A stretch of DNA of 5,541 nt from Pseudomonas sp. (GTDB taxonomy: Bacteria > Pseudomonadota > Gammaproteobacteria > Pseudomonadales > Pseudomonadaceae): NCBI GenBank assembly GCA_029239415.1, contig JAQZAY010000255.1:1-5541 (forward strand), in the 5' to 3' direction. The notes under the pieces are model-generated. The model made no database searches and was not told the origin of the DNA. It saw only the letters and a program-made list of their open reading frames with translations. The translations under genes were made by a program, and so were the position numbers. Shown one piece after another: positions 1 through 5,537 of the stretch (its first letter is position 1; every line of letters begins with the position of its first letter).

Positions 1-667
1 GCGAGGCTGGCGCCTGGGATGCGGACTGCGAGCCCGTGCTGCCCTGGGCGATTTCCTCGCGCTCCGTGGCACTCAGCCATGGTGCCTTGGAAGGGTGGCT
101 GTACCACTTGAGCCAGGCGGCGAGCCACACGAAGCCAAGCGCGCCTGCGACGATGAATGCAATGCGCCAGCCATAGGCACTGATCAGCCAGCCGAAGCCG
201 ATGGCGCCAACCGCCGGGCCCACCAGGCTACCGCTGTGGAACACGGCCGTGGCCATGCCCCGCTCCTTGAGTGGCATCCACTCGCGGATCACCCGGGCGC
301 CCGCCGGATAGGTGGTCGCCTCGCCCATGCCCATGATCAGCCTGCAGCTGAGCAGCGAAATGAAGCCGGTGGAAAAGGCGGTGCACGCCGTGGCGACCGA
401 CCAGACGCCGATGCCGTATCCATTGACTTTCTTCGGCCCGAAGCGACCGACCAGGTAGCCCATCGGGATCAATGCCAGGAAATACAGCCAGACGAACGAG
501 GAGAACAGGTAGCCCATGGCGACGGGCGAGATGTCGAACTCTTCCTTCAGGACTTTCGAGGCGACCGAGAGCGATACCCGGTCGATGTAGTTGATCAGTG
601 TCAGCGTGAAGAGAAAGCCATAGATCCAGACACGCTTCTTGCTCAATAAACCAGAGTCGTTGTGCAT
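1..667 (-). CDS. MFS transporter, anion:cation symporter (ACS) family, N-terminal part (runs off left edge)
   Basis: This is the first 222 codons of a 12-helix major facilitator protein, probably a proton-coupled importer of an organic acid or sugar acid in the inner membrane. The visible part covers the first six transmembrane segments (about residues 13-185) and the start of the polar central loop (191-222). Family hallmarks are NYIDR at residues 26-30, GYLFSSFVWLYF at 52-63, GRFGPKK at 74-80 after helix 2, and CRLIMGMGEATTYPAGARV at 108-126 with EW at 129-130. These match the ACS family of glucarate, galactonate, tartrate and phthalate transporters. The ATG at 667 is preferred over the in-frame ATG at 679 because GGAG (677-674) lies 6 nt before it. 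It lies 133 bp downstream of the transketolase C-subunit gene on the same strand with no convincing terminator between, so co-transcription is likely. The Asp of motif A is Gly74 here. The substrate cannot be read from the sequence. Confidence 0.9.
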   Translation of the reverse strand, partial: MHNDSGLLSKKRVWIYGFLFTLTLINYIDRVSLSVASKVLKEEFDISPVAMGYLFSSFVWLYFLALIPMGYLVGRFGPKKVNGYGIGVWSVATACTAFSTGFISLLSCRLIMGMGEATTYPAGARVIREWMPLKERGMATAVFHSGSLVGPAVGAIGFGWLISAYGWRIAFIVAGALGFVWLAAWLKWYSHPSKAPWLSATEREEIAQGSTGSQSASQAPAS

Positions 668-800
668 CGCCTTCTCCATTGTATTTATTGGGACGATATG
701 CAGAGGAACAGGTGGCCAGCGTCATGGCAGCCACTTCGCGCGCCCGGGCAGCGGGCAGCGTAGGCGAAGCGGCAGTGCCGTCGCGGCCAGGGTCAGCGGA
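668..800 (-). other. Intergenic gap inside the probable operon, with weak repeats and hairpins
   Basis: This 133-bp spacer lies between the transketolase C-subunit stop and the transporter start. It contains a tandem 7-bp repeat GGGCAGC (746-752 and 753-759), inverted arms CTTCGC/GCGAAG (734-739 and 764-769), the palindrome GCCCGGGC (742-749 region) and a tiny hairpin GGCA-G-TGCC (771-779). No T-tract follows these in the minus direction, so I do not call a terminator. A TACAAT hexamer overlaps the upstream ATG at 679, but it is too close to the chosen start to serve as a -10 box. The structure could tune transporter expression relative to the enzyme, or mean nothing. Confidence 0.3.
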
Positions 801-1802
801 TCAGCCGAGCCACCGGCGGATATTGGCAGTCATCACCTGCGCCGAGATGCCGTAGCGGTCATGCAGCGTGGGCAGTGCACCGGCATCGAGGAACTGGTCC
901 GGCAGCGCGACCTGGCGCAGCTCGGGCATCACGCGTGCCTGGAGGAGCGCCAGGGCGATGGCCTCGGCCAGGCCACCGATCTGCGTGTGGTTTTCGGCGA
1001 TCACCACCAGGCGCCCCTCGCGTCGGCACTGCTCGATGATGGTGTCCACGTCCAGCGGCTTGATGGTCGGCACATGCAGCACGGCGGCCTCGATCGCATC
1101 CCGGGCCAGGGCATCGGCGACTTCCAGCGAGCGCATGGTCATCAGCCCGGAGGCGATGATCAGCACGTCCTTGCCGTCGCGCAGCAACTGGGCCTTGCCT
1201 AGCTGGAACCGGTAGCCGTATTCGTCCAGCACCAGCGGGACGCGACCGCGTGGCAGGCGCATGTACACCGGCCCTGGGTGCTGGGCGATGGCGGCCACGC
1301 ACTGCTCGGTCTCCAGCGCATCGCACGGGTCGATGACCATCATGTTGGGGATCGCCCGCATCATGGCCAGGTCTTCGGTGGCCTGGTGGCTGGGCCCATA
1401 CCCGGTAGTGAGGCCCGGCAAGGCCGCGCAGATCTTGACGTTGAGGTTTTCCTCGGCGATCACCTGATGGATGAAGTCATAGGCGCGCCGGGTGGCGAAC
1501 ACCGCGTAGGTGGTGGCAAAGGGGACGAACCCTTCCTTGGCCATGCCGCCGGCGGCGGCCATCAGCAACTGCTCCGCCATGCCCATCTGCAGGAATCGTT
1601 CGGGGTAGCGCTGGGCGAACACATGCAGGTCGGTGTACTTGGCCAGGTCAGCGGTCATGCCGACGATGCGCGGATCGCGCATTCCTTCCCGGACCAGCGC
1701 GTGCCCGAAGGGCGCCGAGGTGGTGCGCTGCCCTTCAGCGGCGATGGAGGCCATCATCGAAGAGGTGGTGAGTTTCGGTCTTGCTGGCGTGGCGGCAGTC
1801 AC
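801..1802 (-). CDS. Split transketolase, C-terminal subunit (Pyr domain plus C-terminal domain)
   Basis: This 333-residue protein is the pyrimidine-binding and C-terminal half of a two-subunit transketolase, and it should complete the thiamine-diphosphate site together with the product of the gene before it. The Pyr domain spans about residues 25-185 and the C-terminal domain about 195-330. MGMAEQ (73-78) carries the catalytic Glu77 that activates the cofactor's aminopyrimidine. It aligns with E. coli TktA Glu411, and the spacing to His139 (TktA His473) is 62 residues in both proteins. RAIPNMMVIDPCDALE (149-164) is the usual family block, and MRLPRG (181-186) is the region of TktA Arg520. The loop before His139 reads GYGPSH instead of GEDGxSH, so Tyr135 sits where Asp469 normally is. 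The start is GTG at 1802, overlapping the upstream TGA by 4 bp, with GAGGAG (1814-1809) 6 nt before it. Open frame continues upstream to 2051, but only inside the neighbouring gene. Family is certain, substrate unknown. Confidence 0.93.
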   Translation of the reverse strand: MTAATPARPKLTTSSMMASIAAEGQRTTSAPFGHALVREGMRDPRIVGMTADLAKYTDLHVFAQRYPERFLQMGMAEQLLMAAAGGMAKEGFVPFATTYAVFATRRAYDFIHQVIAEENLNVKICAALPGLTTGYGPSHQATEDLAMMRAIPNMMVIDPCDALETEQCVAAIAQHPGPVYMRLPRGRVPLVLDEYGYRFQLGKAQLLRDGKDVLIIASGLMTMRSLEVADALARDAIEAAVLHVPTIKPLDVDTIIEQCRREGRLVVIAENHTQIGGLAEAIALALLQARVMPELRQVALPDQFLDAGALPTLHDRYGISAQVMTANIRRWLG

Positions 1803-1814
1803 AGTTGGCTCCTC
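1799..1814 (-). promoter_or_regulatory. GTGA stop/start overlap with internal Shine-Dalgarno for the transketolase C subunit
   Basis: The N-subunit TGA (1801-1799) and the C-subunit GTG (1802-1800) share bases, and GAGGAG (1814-1809) lies 6 nt before the GTG within the last codons of the N subunit. This arrangement favours translational coupling and near-equal production of two subunits that must assemble one active site. It also decides the C-subunit start, since no nearer ATG or better ribosome site is present. Confidence 0.8.
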
Positions 1815-2668
1815 GAGGCATGAATCCCGTCGAGGTCGGCAATGGCTTGCTGCCACTCCTGCGGCTCGACGCGGATGAAGTGGTTCTTGTCGCGCGCCTC
1901 CAGGAACGGCACGCCCTTGCCCATCAGGGTGTCGAACAGGATGACCCGGGGCTTGTCCTCGACGACTGCACGAGCCTGGTCGAAGGCTGCGACGACAGCT
2001 TCCAGGTCGTTGCCATCGACCCGTTGCACGTGCCAGCCGAACGCGACCCACTTGTCCACCAGCGGTTCGAACTGCAGGATGTCATGGGACGGGCCATCGG
2101 CCTGCTGGCGGTTGATGTCCACCAGGTTGATCAGGTTGCCGAGCTTGTGATGCGAGGCCGACATGGCTGCCTCCCAGACCGCGCCCTCGTCCAGCTCGCC
2201 GTCGGACATGGAGTTGTAGACGAAGGCGTCGTTGCCCTTCATGCGCAGGCCAAGCGCCTGGCCCACCGCGATCGCCAGGCCCTGCCCGAGGGATCCACCG
2301 GAGATCTCCATCCCTGGCGTATAGGTGGCCATGCCGGACATCGGCAGGCGGCTGTCATCCGAGCCGTAGGTTTCCAGTTCTTGCTCGGGCAGCACGCCGG
2401 CTTCCAGCAGCGCCGCGTACAGCGCGATCGCGTAGTGGCCGTGGGAGAGCAGGAAGCGGTCCCGGCCTTCCCACTCAGGCTCGGCAGCGCGGATGTTCAT
2501 GGCGTGGCAGTAGGCGACGGCCAGGACATCTGCCCAGCCCAGGGCCTGGCCGACATAGCCTTGGCCCTGCACTTCACCCATGCGCAGCGCGAAGCGGCGA
2601 ATCCGCCAGGCATGTGCTGCCAGGCTTGCGAGGGCCGGGCGCGTTGTATCGTTGAGACTCTCGGTCAT
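1799..2668 (-). CDS. Split transketolase, N-terminal subunit (PP, diphosphate-binding domain)
   Basis: This 289-residue subunit binds the diphosphate and Mg end of thiamine diphosphate and makes a transketolase with the C subunit. Length is normal for stand-alone N halves. LSHGH (74-78) carries His78, matching E. coli TktA His66. SGGSLGQG (123-130) is the glycine loop. SDGELDEG (155-162) gives Mg ligand Asp156, and VDIN (183-186) gives Asn186, spaced 30 residues as in TktA (Asp155/Asn185). GKGVPF (250-255) and NHF (262-264, His263 near TktA His261) close the domain. Unusual points are Ser155 in place of the first Gly of GDGE, GQGYVG (35-40) with Tyr38 at the TktA His26 position, and Ser111 at the His100 position. 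The ATG has GGAGG (2678-2674) 5 nt upstream. It is first in the leftward operon and divergent from the LysR gene. Alternatives within the split family include apulose-4-phosphate or sulfosugar transketolases; the sequence alone does not choose. Confidence 0.93.
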   Translation of the reverse strand: MTESLNDTTRPALASLAAHAWRIRRFALRMGEVQGQGYVGQALGWADVLAVAYCHAMNIRAAEPEWEGRDRFLLSHGHYAIALYAALLEAGVLPEQELETYGSDDSRLPMSGMATYTPGMEISGGSLGQGLAIAVGQALGLRMKGNDAFVYNSMSDGELDEGAVWEAAMSASHHKLGNLINLVDINRQQADGPSHDILQFEPLVDKWVAFGWHVQRVDGNDLEAVVAAFDQARAVVEDKPRVILFDTLMGKGVPFLEARDKNHFIRVEPQEWQQAIADLDGIHASRSQL

Positions 2669-2815
2669 CTTGTCCTCCGTTAGTGACCTGGGATACCTGA
2701 ACCCAATGATGTAAATAATTCACTGAGCCTGGATCGAGCAACGCCGCGATGTTCGTGCAAAAATGCACGTGCGACAAAAGGTTTAAATTCGCCAGTCAAT
2801 GAACAGGATTCATCA
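2669..2815. promoter_or_regulatory. Divergent promoter region between the transketolase operon and the LysR gene
   Basis: This 147-bp spacer lies between two genes reading away from each other and is the most AT-rich stretch of the window. It must hold the leftward promoter for the transketolase operon and the rightward promoter for the regulator. An AT-rich block on the minus strand (AATTATTTAC, complement of 2711-2720) is a plausible leftward -10 region, and TTTAAATT (2782-2789) is a plausible rightward one. Neither has a good -35 at consensus spacing, as expected for activator-dependent promoters, so I do not assign start sites. Ribosome sites are clear on both sides: GGAGG (2678-2674) leftward and AGGA (2805-2808) rightward. 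Confidence 0.6.
2754..2772. promoter_or_regulatory. Palindromic operator candidate for the LysR-type regulator
   Basis: CGTGCA (2754-2759) and TGCACG (2764-2769) are perfect inverted arms around AAAA. The right arm is shared with an overlapping 8-bp palindrome GCACGTGC (2765-2772), giving three half-sites. The centre is 93 bp from the transketolase start and 54 bp from the regulator start. If the leftward start site lies near 2704, the palindrome centre would be near -57, close to where LysR-type regulators usually place their recognition site. The T/A pair in the core is separated by 10 rather than the classical 11 bases, so the match to the LysR consensus is imperfect. No other inverted repeat in this spacer is as good. 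Confidence 0.45.
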
Positions 2816-3709
2816 ATGAAGGGGATCAAACGCTTGCCGCTGCCGGCGCTCCGGGTTTTCGAGGCGGCAGGCCGCACGTGCTCGTTCGTCATGGCCGCCA
2901 AGGAACTGGATCTATCGGCAAGCGCTGTGAGCCATGCCATCCGCAAGCTCGAGGCAGTCGCAGGTGTCGCGCTGTTCATCCGCAGCACGCGGCACACTGC
3001 CCTCACGACCGAGGGCCGGGTCTTGCTGGAGCATGTTCAGCGTGGCCTGGAGGAAATGAGCCGGGGCTTTGCGATGGCCACCACCGAGGCGGCCACTCCG
3101 CTGCGCCTGCATACCGCCCCGACCTTCGCCAGCCAGTGGCTGGTGCCCAGGCTGGCCAGCTTCATCCGAGAGTACCCGGGCATCGACCTGCGCATCTCGG
3201 CGAGCACGGACTACGCAACGTTCGAGAACGACGACTTCGACCTGGACATCGTGTATGGCGAGCCCCAGCAAGGGATAAACGAAAGGATCCCGCTGGTCAT
3301 CGAAGAGCTGACGCCGATGTGCAGTCCCCAGGTTGCCAGCGGTATTGGCTCGCTGCAGGACATCTACTCGCAGAGCCTGATACAGAGCGACGGGCAATCG
3401 GTACAGTGGAAAGGCTGGTTCGCGGCAAACGGCCTGCCGGTCCCTGCGCACTATGGCCTGGCATTCGATCGAAGCTCCATGGCCATTTCAGCCGCAGTCG
3501 ACGGGCTGGGCGTCGTGCTCGAATCCACGCTGCTGGCCGAGCGTGAGTTGAAATCCGGGGCGCTGGTCTGTCCCTTGCGCACCGCTAGCAATCCGGTTCG
3601 CTACGTGGGGCACTACCTCGTGCACCCGCGTCGCCACCGGCAACACGACGCCTTTTCACAATTCAAGGCCTGGCTGATGCAAGAGCTGTCCCGGTGCGAG
3701 CCGCTCTAG
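2816..3709 (+). CDS. LysR-type transcriptional regulator, GcvA/AmpR-like subgroup
   Basis: This is a 297-residue DNA-binding regulator of normal family length. The winged helix-turn-helix is at residues 7-65: PALRVFEAAG (10-19), then AAKELDLSASAVSHAIRKLE (27-46) with the recognition helix, and LFIRSTRHTALTTEG (53-67). A linker helix follows to about 90. The effector-binding domain (95-297) starts RLHTAPTFASQWLVPRL (97-113) and shows PGIDLRI (121-127), WKGWF (198-202) and AAVDGLGVVLE (226-236), all typical of the GcvA/AmpR/DsdC-like branch. The ATG has AGGA 7 nt upstream. It is transcribed away from the transketolase operon, the classic layout for a LysR protein that activates its divergent neighbour and represses itself, so its likely target is that operon and its inducer the pathway substrate or an intermediate (inference). 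Nothing is truncated or missing. Confidence 0.93.
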   Translation: MKGIKRLPLPALRVFEAAGRTCSFVMAAKELDLSASAVSHAIRKLEAVAGVALFIRSTRHTALTTEGRVLLEHVQRGLEEMSRGFAMATTEAATPLRLHTAPTFASQWLVPRLASFIREYPGIDLRISASTDYATFENDDFDLDIVYGEPQQGINERIPLVIEELTPMCSPQVASGIGSLQDIYSQSLIQSDGQSVQWKGWFAANGLPVPAHYGLAFDRSSMAISAAVDGLGVVLESTLLAERELKSGALVCPLRTASNPVRYVGHYLVHPRRHRQHDAFSQFKAWLMQELSRCEPL

Positions 3710-3718
3710 GCTCGCCGG
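3691..3718. terminator. Stem-loop at the convergent junction (possible bidirectional terminator)
   Basis: A perfect 7-bp GC-rich inverted repeat, GCGAGCC (3696-3702) and GGCTCGC (3709-3715), has a 6-base loop. It can be lengthened by three pairs (3691-3693 with 3716-3718) across a 2-base bulge. It covers the LysR TAG stop and sits between two converging genes. There is no T-tract on either side, so it is not a canonical intrinsic terminator; it could work as an mRNA 3' end stabiliser or a weak two-way terminator. Confidence 0.35.
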
Positions 3719-3727
3719 GCAGCGGTA

Positions 3728-4654
3728 TCAGGTCTGGGCCCAGCGCTGCAACTGATCGGCGATCTGATCCCAGGCCTGCTCGACCTGTGTCACGCCGATC
3801 GCCCGGAGGCTGGAATGCACCATCCCCTCGCCGACCCAGGCCTCGGCCACTCCTCCCTGCGCCAGCAGTGCATCGCGATAAGCCAGGCCGTGGTCGCAGA
3901 GCGGGTCGATCCGTGCTACCACCATGAAGGCAGGCGCCAGCCCGGCCAGATCCTCGGCTTCCAGTGGCATGGCACAAGGATCGGTGCGCTGCGCTTGATC
4001 GGGAATGAAATCCGCGACGGCCTCGTCCAGTTCCGCGACGCAGAGCAACGGTGCGTTGGCATGCTCGCGCATGGACGGCAGGTCATGCCTGGCTGTCAGG
4101 ACCGGGTAGACCAGCAACTGCCCCAGAGGCTGCGCCAGCCCGTCGCGCCGCAACGCCAGGCACAGCCCCGCCGCCAGGGTCCCGCCAGCGCTGTCACCGG
4201 CCACCATCAGGCTTGACCGGCTCAGGCTCGGGTCGACCTGCCCCTCGCGCAATGCAGAAAAAGCCTGCAGGCAGTCCTCCAGCGGCGCGGGATAGTGGTG
4301 TTCGGGGGTCAGTCGATAGTCGACAGCGACAATGGCGATCGACACGCGACGCGCCAAGGCATGGGCGAACCAGTCATGGGTATCGAGATTGCCCAGGCTC
4401 CAGCCGCCGCCATGGATATACAGCACGGTTGGCCAGCCCCCGGCAGGAGGATTGCCCTCGGGCTTGTAGCAGCGCACTCGTACGCCCTGCAGATCCACGT
4501 CAGCGCTTCGCCAGCCTGCTGGCAGCGCCGGCGTCGTGGCACGGCAGGATCGAAGAAAGGCTGCCCGGCGCGCGGCCAGGCTGTCGTCGCTCGGGGGGAA
4601 GCGCTGGCTGGACTCGATGAAGGCCAGCATGGCAGGGTCAAGTTGATAGGACAC
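3728..4654 (-). CDS. Alpha/beta-hydrolase, HSL-type (acetyl hydrolase/esterase/lipase family IV)
   Basis: This is a 308-residue carboxylic-ester hydrolase of the hormone-sensitive-lipase group with all catalytic elements. From the chosen start, the oxyanion-hole motif HGGGW is at 81-85 and the nucleophile elbow GDSAGG at 153-158 (Ser155). The acid is Asp250 in ARIDPL (247-252), and the base is His280 in GMVHS (277-281). VDYRLTPEHHYPAPLEDC (111-128) is the usual family block. No signal peptide or membrane segment is seen, so it should be cytoplasmic and act on small acyl esters. The start is taken as GTG at 4654, with GGAG 9 nt before it, because this gives the normal family N-terminus; an ATG at 4708 would add 18 residues. 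It converges on the LysR gene and follows the DauR-like regulator on the same strand. Its link to the transketolase pathway is unknown; removing an acyl group from an imported ester is one possibility. Confidence 0.92.
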   Translation of the reverse strand: MSYQLDPAMLAFIESSQRFPPSDDSLAARRAAFLRSCRATTPALPAGWRSADVDLQGVRVRCYKPEGNPPAGGWPTVLYIHGGGWSLGNLDTHDWFAHALARRVSIAIVAVDYRLTPEHHYPAPLEDCLQAFSALREGQVDPSLSRSSLMVAGDSAGGTLAAGLCLALRRDGLAQPLGQLLVYPVLTARHDLPSMREHANAPLLCVAELDEAVADFIPDQAQRTDPCAMPLEAEDLAGLAPAFMVVARIDPLCDHGLAYRDALLAQGGVAEAWVGEGMVHSSLRAIGVTQVEQAWDQIADQLQRWAQT

Positions 4655-4784
4655 GAGTGCACTCTCCGGAAATGGACGCCATCCAGGACTGGACGGCATG
4701 AGGCGCACAGAGTTCAGCCCAGGAGGCTCGATCCGTGTTCAAGCCGCTCGCCAGCAGGGGCCAGTCTATAGAACCTGTACCGGC
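4655..4784 (-). other. Intergenic gap between the DauR-like regulator and the hydrolase
   Basis: This is a 130-bp non-coding spacer on the leading side of the hydrolase. It contains GGAG for the hydrolase start (4667-4664), a perfect 10-bp palindrome GAGTGCACTC (4655-4664) directly between that ribosome site and the GTG, and on the minus strand a TATAGA hexamer (about 4771-4766) that resembles a -10 box without a recognisable -35. No terminator after the regulator gene is evident. The hydrolase could be read through from the regulator or have its own weak promoter here. Confidence 0.35.
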
Positions 4785-5492
4785 CTATGCGTGGGAATCC
4801 AGACGCCCCGCCTGGGAGGACCTCAGGTGCAGGTACACGGTATTCTTCGAGATCCCGAGCGCTTCAGCCACATGCGGCACTGCGCCCTTGAGCTTGAAGA
4901 TCCCTTGGTCATTCAACAGGGCGACTACGGTCTTGTTGAAGTTGCTGGCATGCGCAAGCCGCATTTCCGATACCTTCTTGCGCGCGGCATCCAGGGCAAC
5001 CCCTAGGGTGTCGGCAACGTCCACGCCAAAGCTTTCCGAAGCCTGTGCATCTGCGTTCACGGGCGAGTGGGTCAAGTGCGCCAGGATGTCCTGGAGCGGC
5101 GTGTTCAGGCGAAAGTTGATGCACAACAGCCCTATGGGGATACCTGCTTCGCCACGGATGATGATCGTCGTCGACTTCAGGGGCTCGCCGCTACGCGTCT
5201 TGGCGAAGTAGCTCACCCCTTCCCCGCTGCCGGCATCGTTGATCCTTGCCAGCATGCGCAGCGCCAGGTCGGTGATCGGCGCACCCTCGGCGCGCCCTGT
5301 GAGGCTGCCATTGATGATCTTCACCACCGAGGCATCGAGGTTCTCGAGGCTATGAAGCACGAATTCATAACCGGAGCCGAGGTACACGGCAAGGCCGTCG
5401 AGCACGCTGGCATGCGACTTGAGGATCGCGCGGTCGGAGGCGGTCAGCCTGATGGGGTCGGCAGGGATCTTCGGCTTCTTGGCTTTGGACAT
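4785..5492 (-). CDS. YheO/DauR-like transcriptional regulator (PAS_6 plus HTH_22)
   Basis: This 235-residue regulator has a sensory PAS-like domain followed by a C-terminal DNA-binding helix-turn-helix, the layout of E. coli YheO and the Pseudomonas D-arginine regulator DauR. The PAS_6 domain covers about residues 25-140, with GYEFVLHSLENLDASVVKI (41-59) and the strand pair STTIIIRGEAGIPIGLLCIN (107-126). The C-terminal domain (about 160-225) carries the diagnostic GIFKLKGAVPHVAEALGIS (197-215) and KNTVYLHLR (216-224). Ahead of these is a Lys/Pro-rich tail of about 14 residues. The ATG at 5492 has only a weak purine stretch (AGAAAA) before it, but upstream sequence gives no better start. It precedes the hydrolase gene by 130 bp on the same strand and may control it. 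By family analogy its ligand may be a small amine, amino acid or related metabolite; this is not visible in the sequence. Confidence 0.9.
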   Translation of the reverse strand: MSKAKKPKIPADPIRLTASDRAILKSHASVLDGLAVYLGSGYEFVLHSLENLDASVVKIINGSLTGRAEGAPITDLALRMLARINDAGSGEGVSYFAKTRSGEPLKSTTIIIRGEAGIPIGLLCINFRLNTPLQDILAHLTHSPVNADAQASESFGVDVADTLGVALDAARKKVSEMRLAHASNFNKTVVALLNDQGIFKLKGAVPHVAEALGISKNTVYLHLRSSQAGRLDSHA

Positions 5493-5521
5493 GGTTTTCT
5501 GGTCGTGCCTGGCGCGGGATA

Positions 5522-5537
5522 GGTTCCTGAAGGAGCC
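5522..5537. promoter_or_regulatory. Near-palindrome upstream of the DauR-like gene (operator candidate)
   Basis: GGTTCCT (5522-5528) and AGGAGCC (5531-5537) are inverted with one mismatch around GA, about 30 bp before the regulator's ATG. The 2-base loop and lack of a T-tract argue against a terminator. It may be an autoregulatory operator, but the promoter itself lies at or beyond the window edge. Confidence 0.25.

Noticed and set aside
95..734. Open frames of 168-187 codons on both strands over the transporter region.
   Set aside because: They are in other frames of the transporter gene, which has clear membrane helices and family motifs; the alternatives are rich in Arg, His, Gly and Ala with no recognisable domain.
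734..779. Hairpins in the gap before the transporter as a transcription terminator.
   Set aside because: The arms are short, the main loop is 24 nt, and no T-tract follows.
1803..2051. An 83-codon N-terminal extension of the transketolase C subunit upstream of the GTG.
   Set aside because: It lies wholly inside the N-subunit gene, and the GTG has a good ribosome site and the usual 4-bp overlap.
1781..2683. A 300-codon open frame on the plus strand opposite the transketolase N subunit.
   Set aside because: It is a typical GC-rich antisense shadow: its residues show no family motifs and the minus-strand gene has clear catalytic motifs and a strong ribosome site.
2799..2819. A six-codon upstream open frame whose TGA overlaps the LysR ATG.
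   Set aside because: It lacks its own ribosome site and is too short to separate from chance; the AGGA used by the LysR gene lies inside it.
4655..4664. The perfect 10-bp palindrome GAGTGCACTC between the hydrolase ribosome site and start.
   Set aside because: Several 10-bp palindromes are expected by chance in a window this size, and it has no partner copy, so I do not call an operator.
4655..4708. An 18-residue extension of the hydrolase starting at an ATG.
   Set aside because: The GTG at 4654 has a ribosome site and gives the family's normal length; the ATG at 4708 has none that is better. It remains possible.
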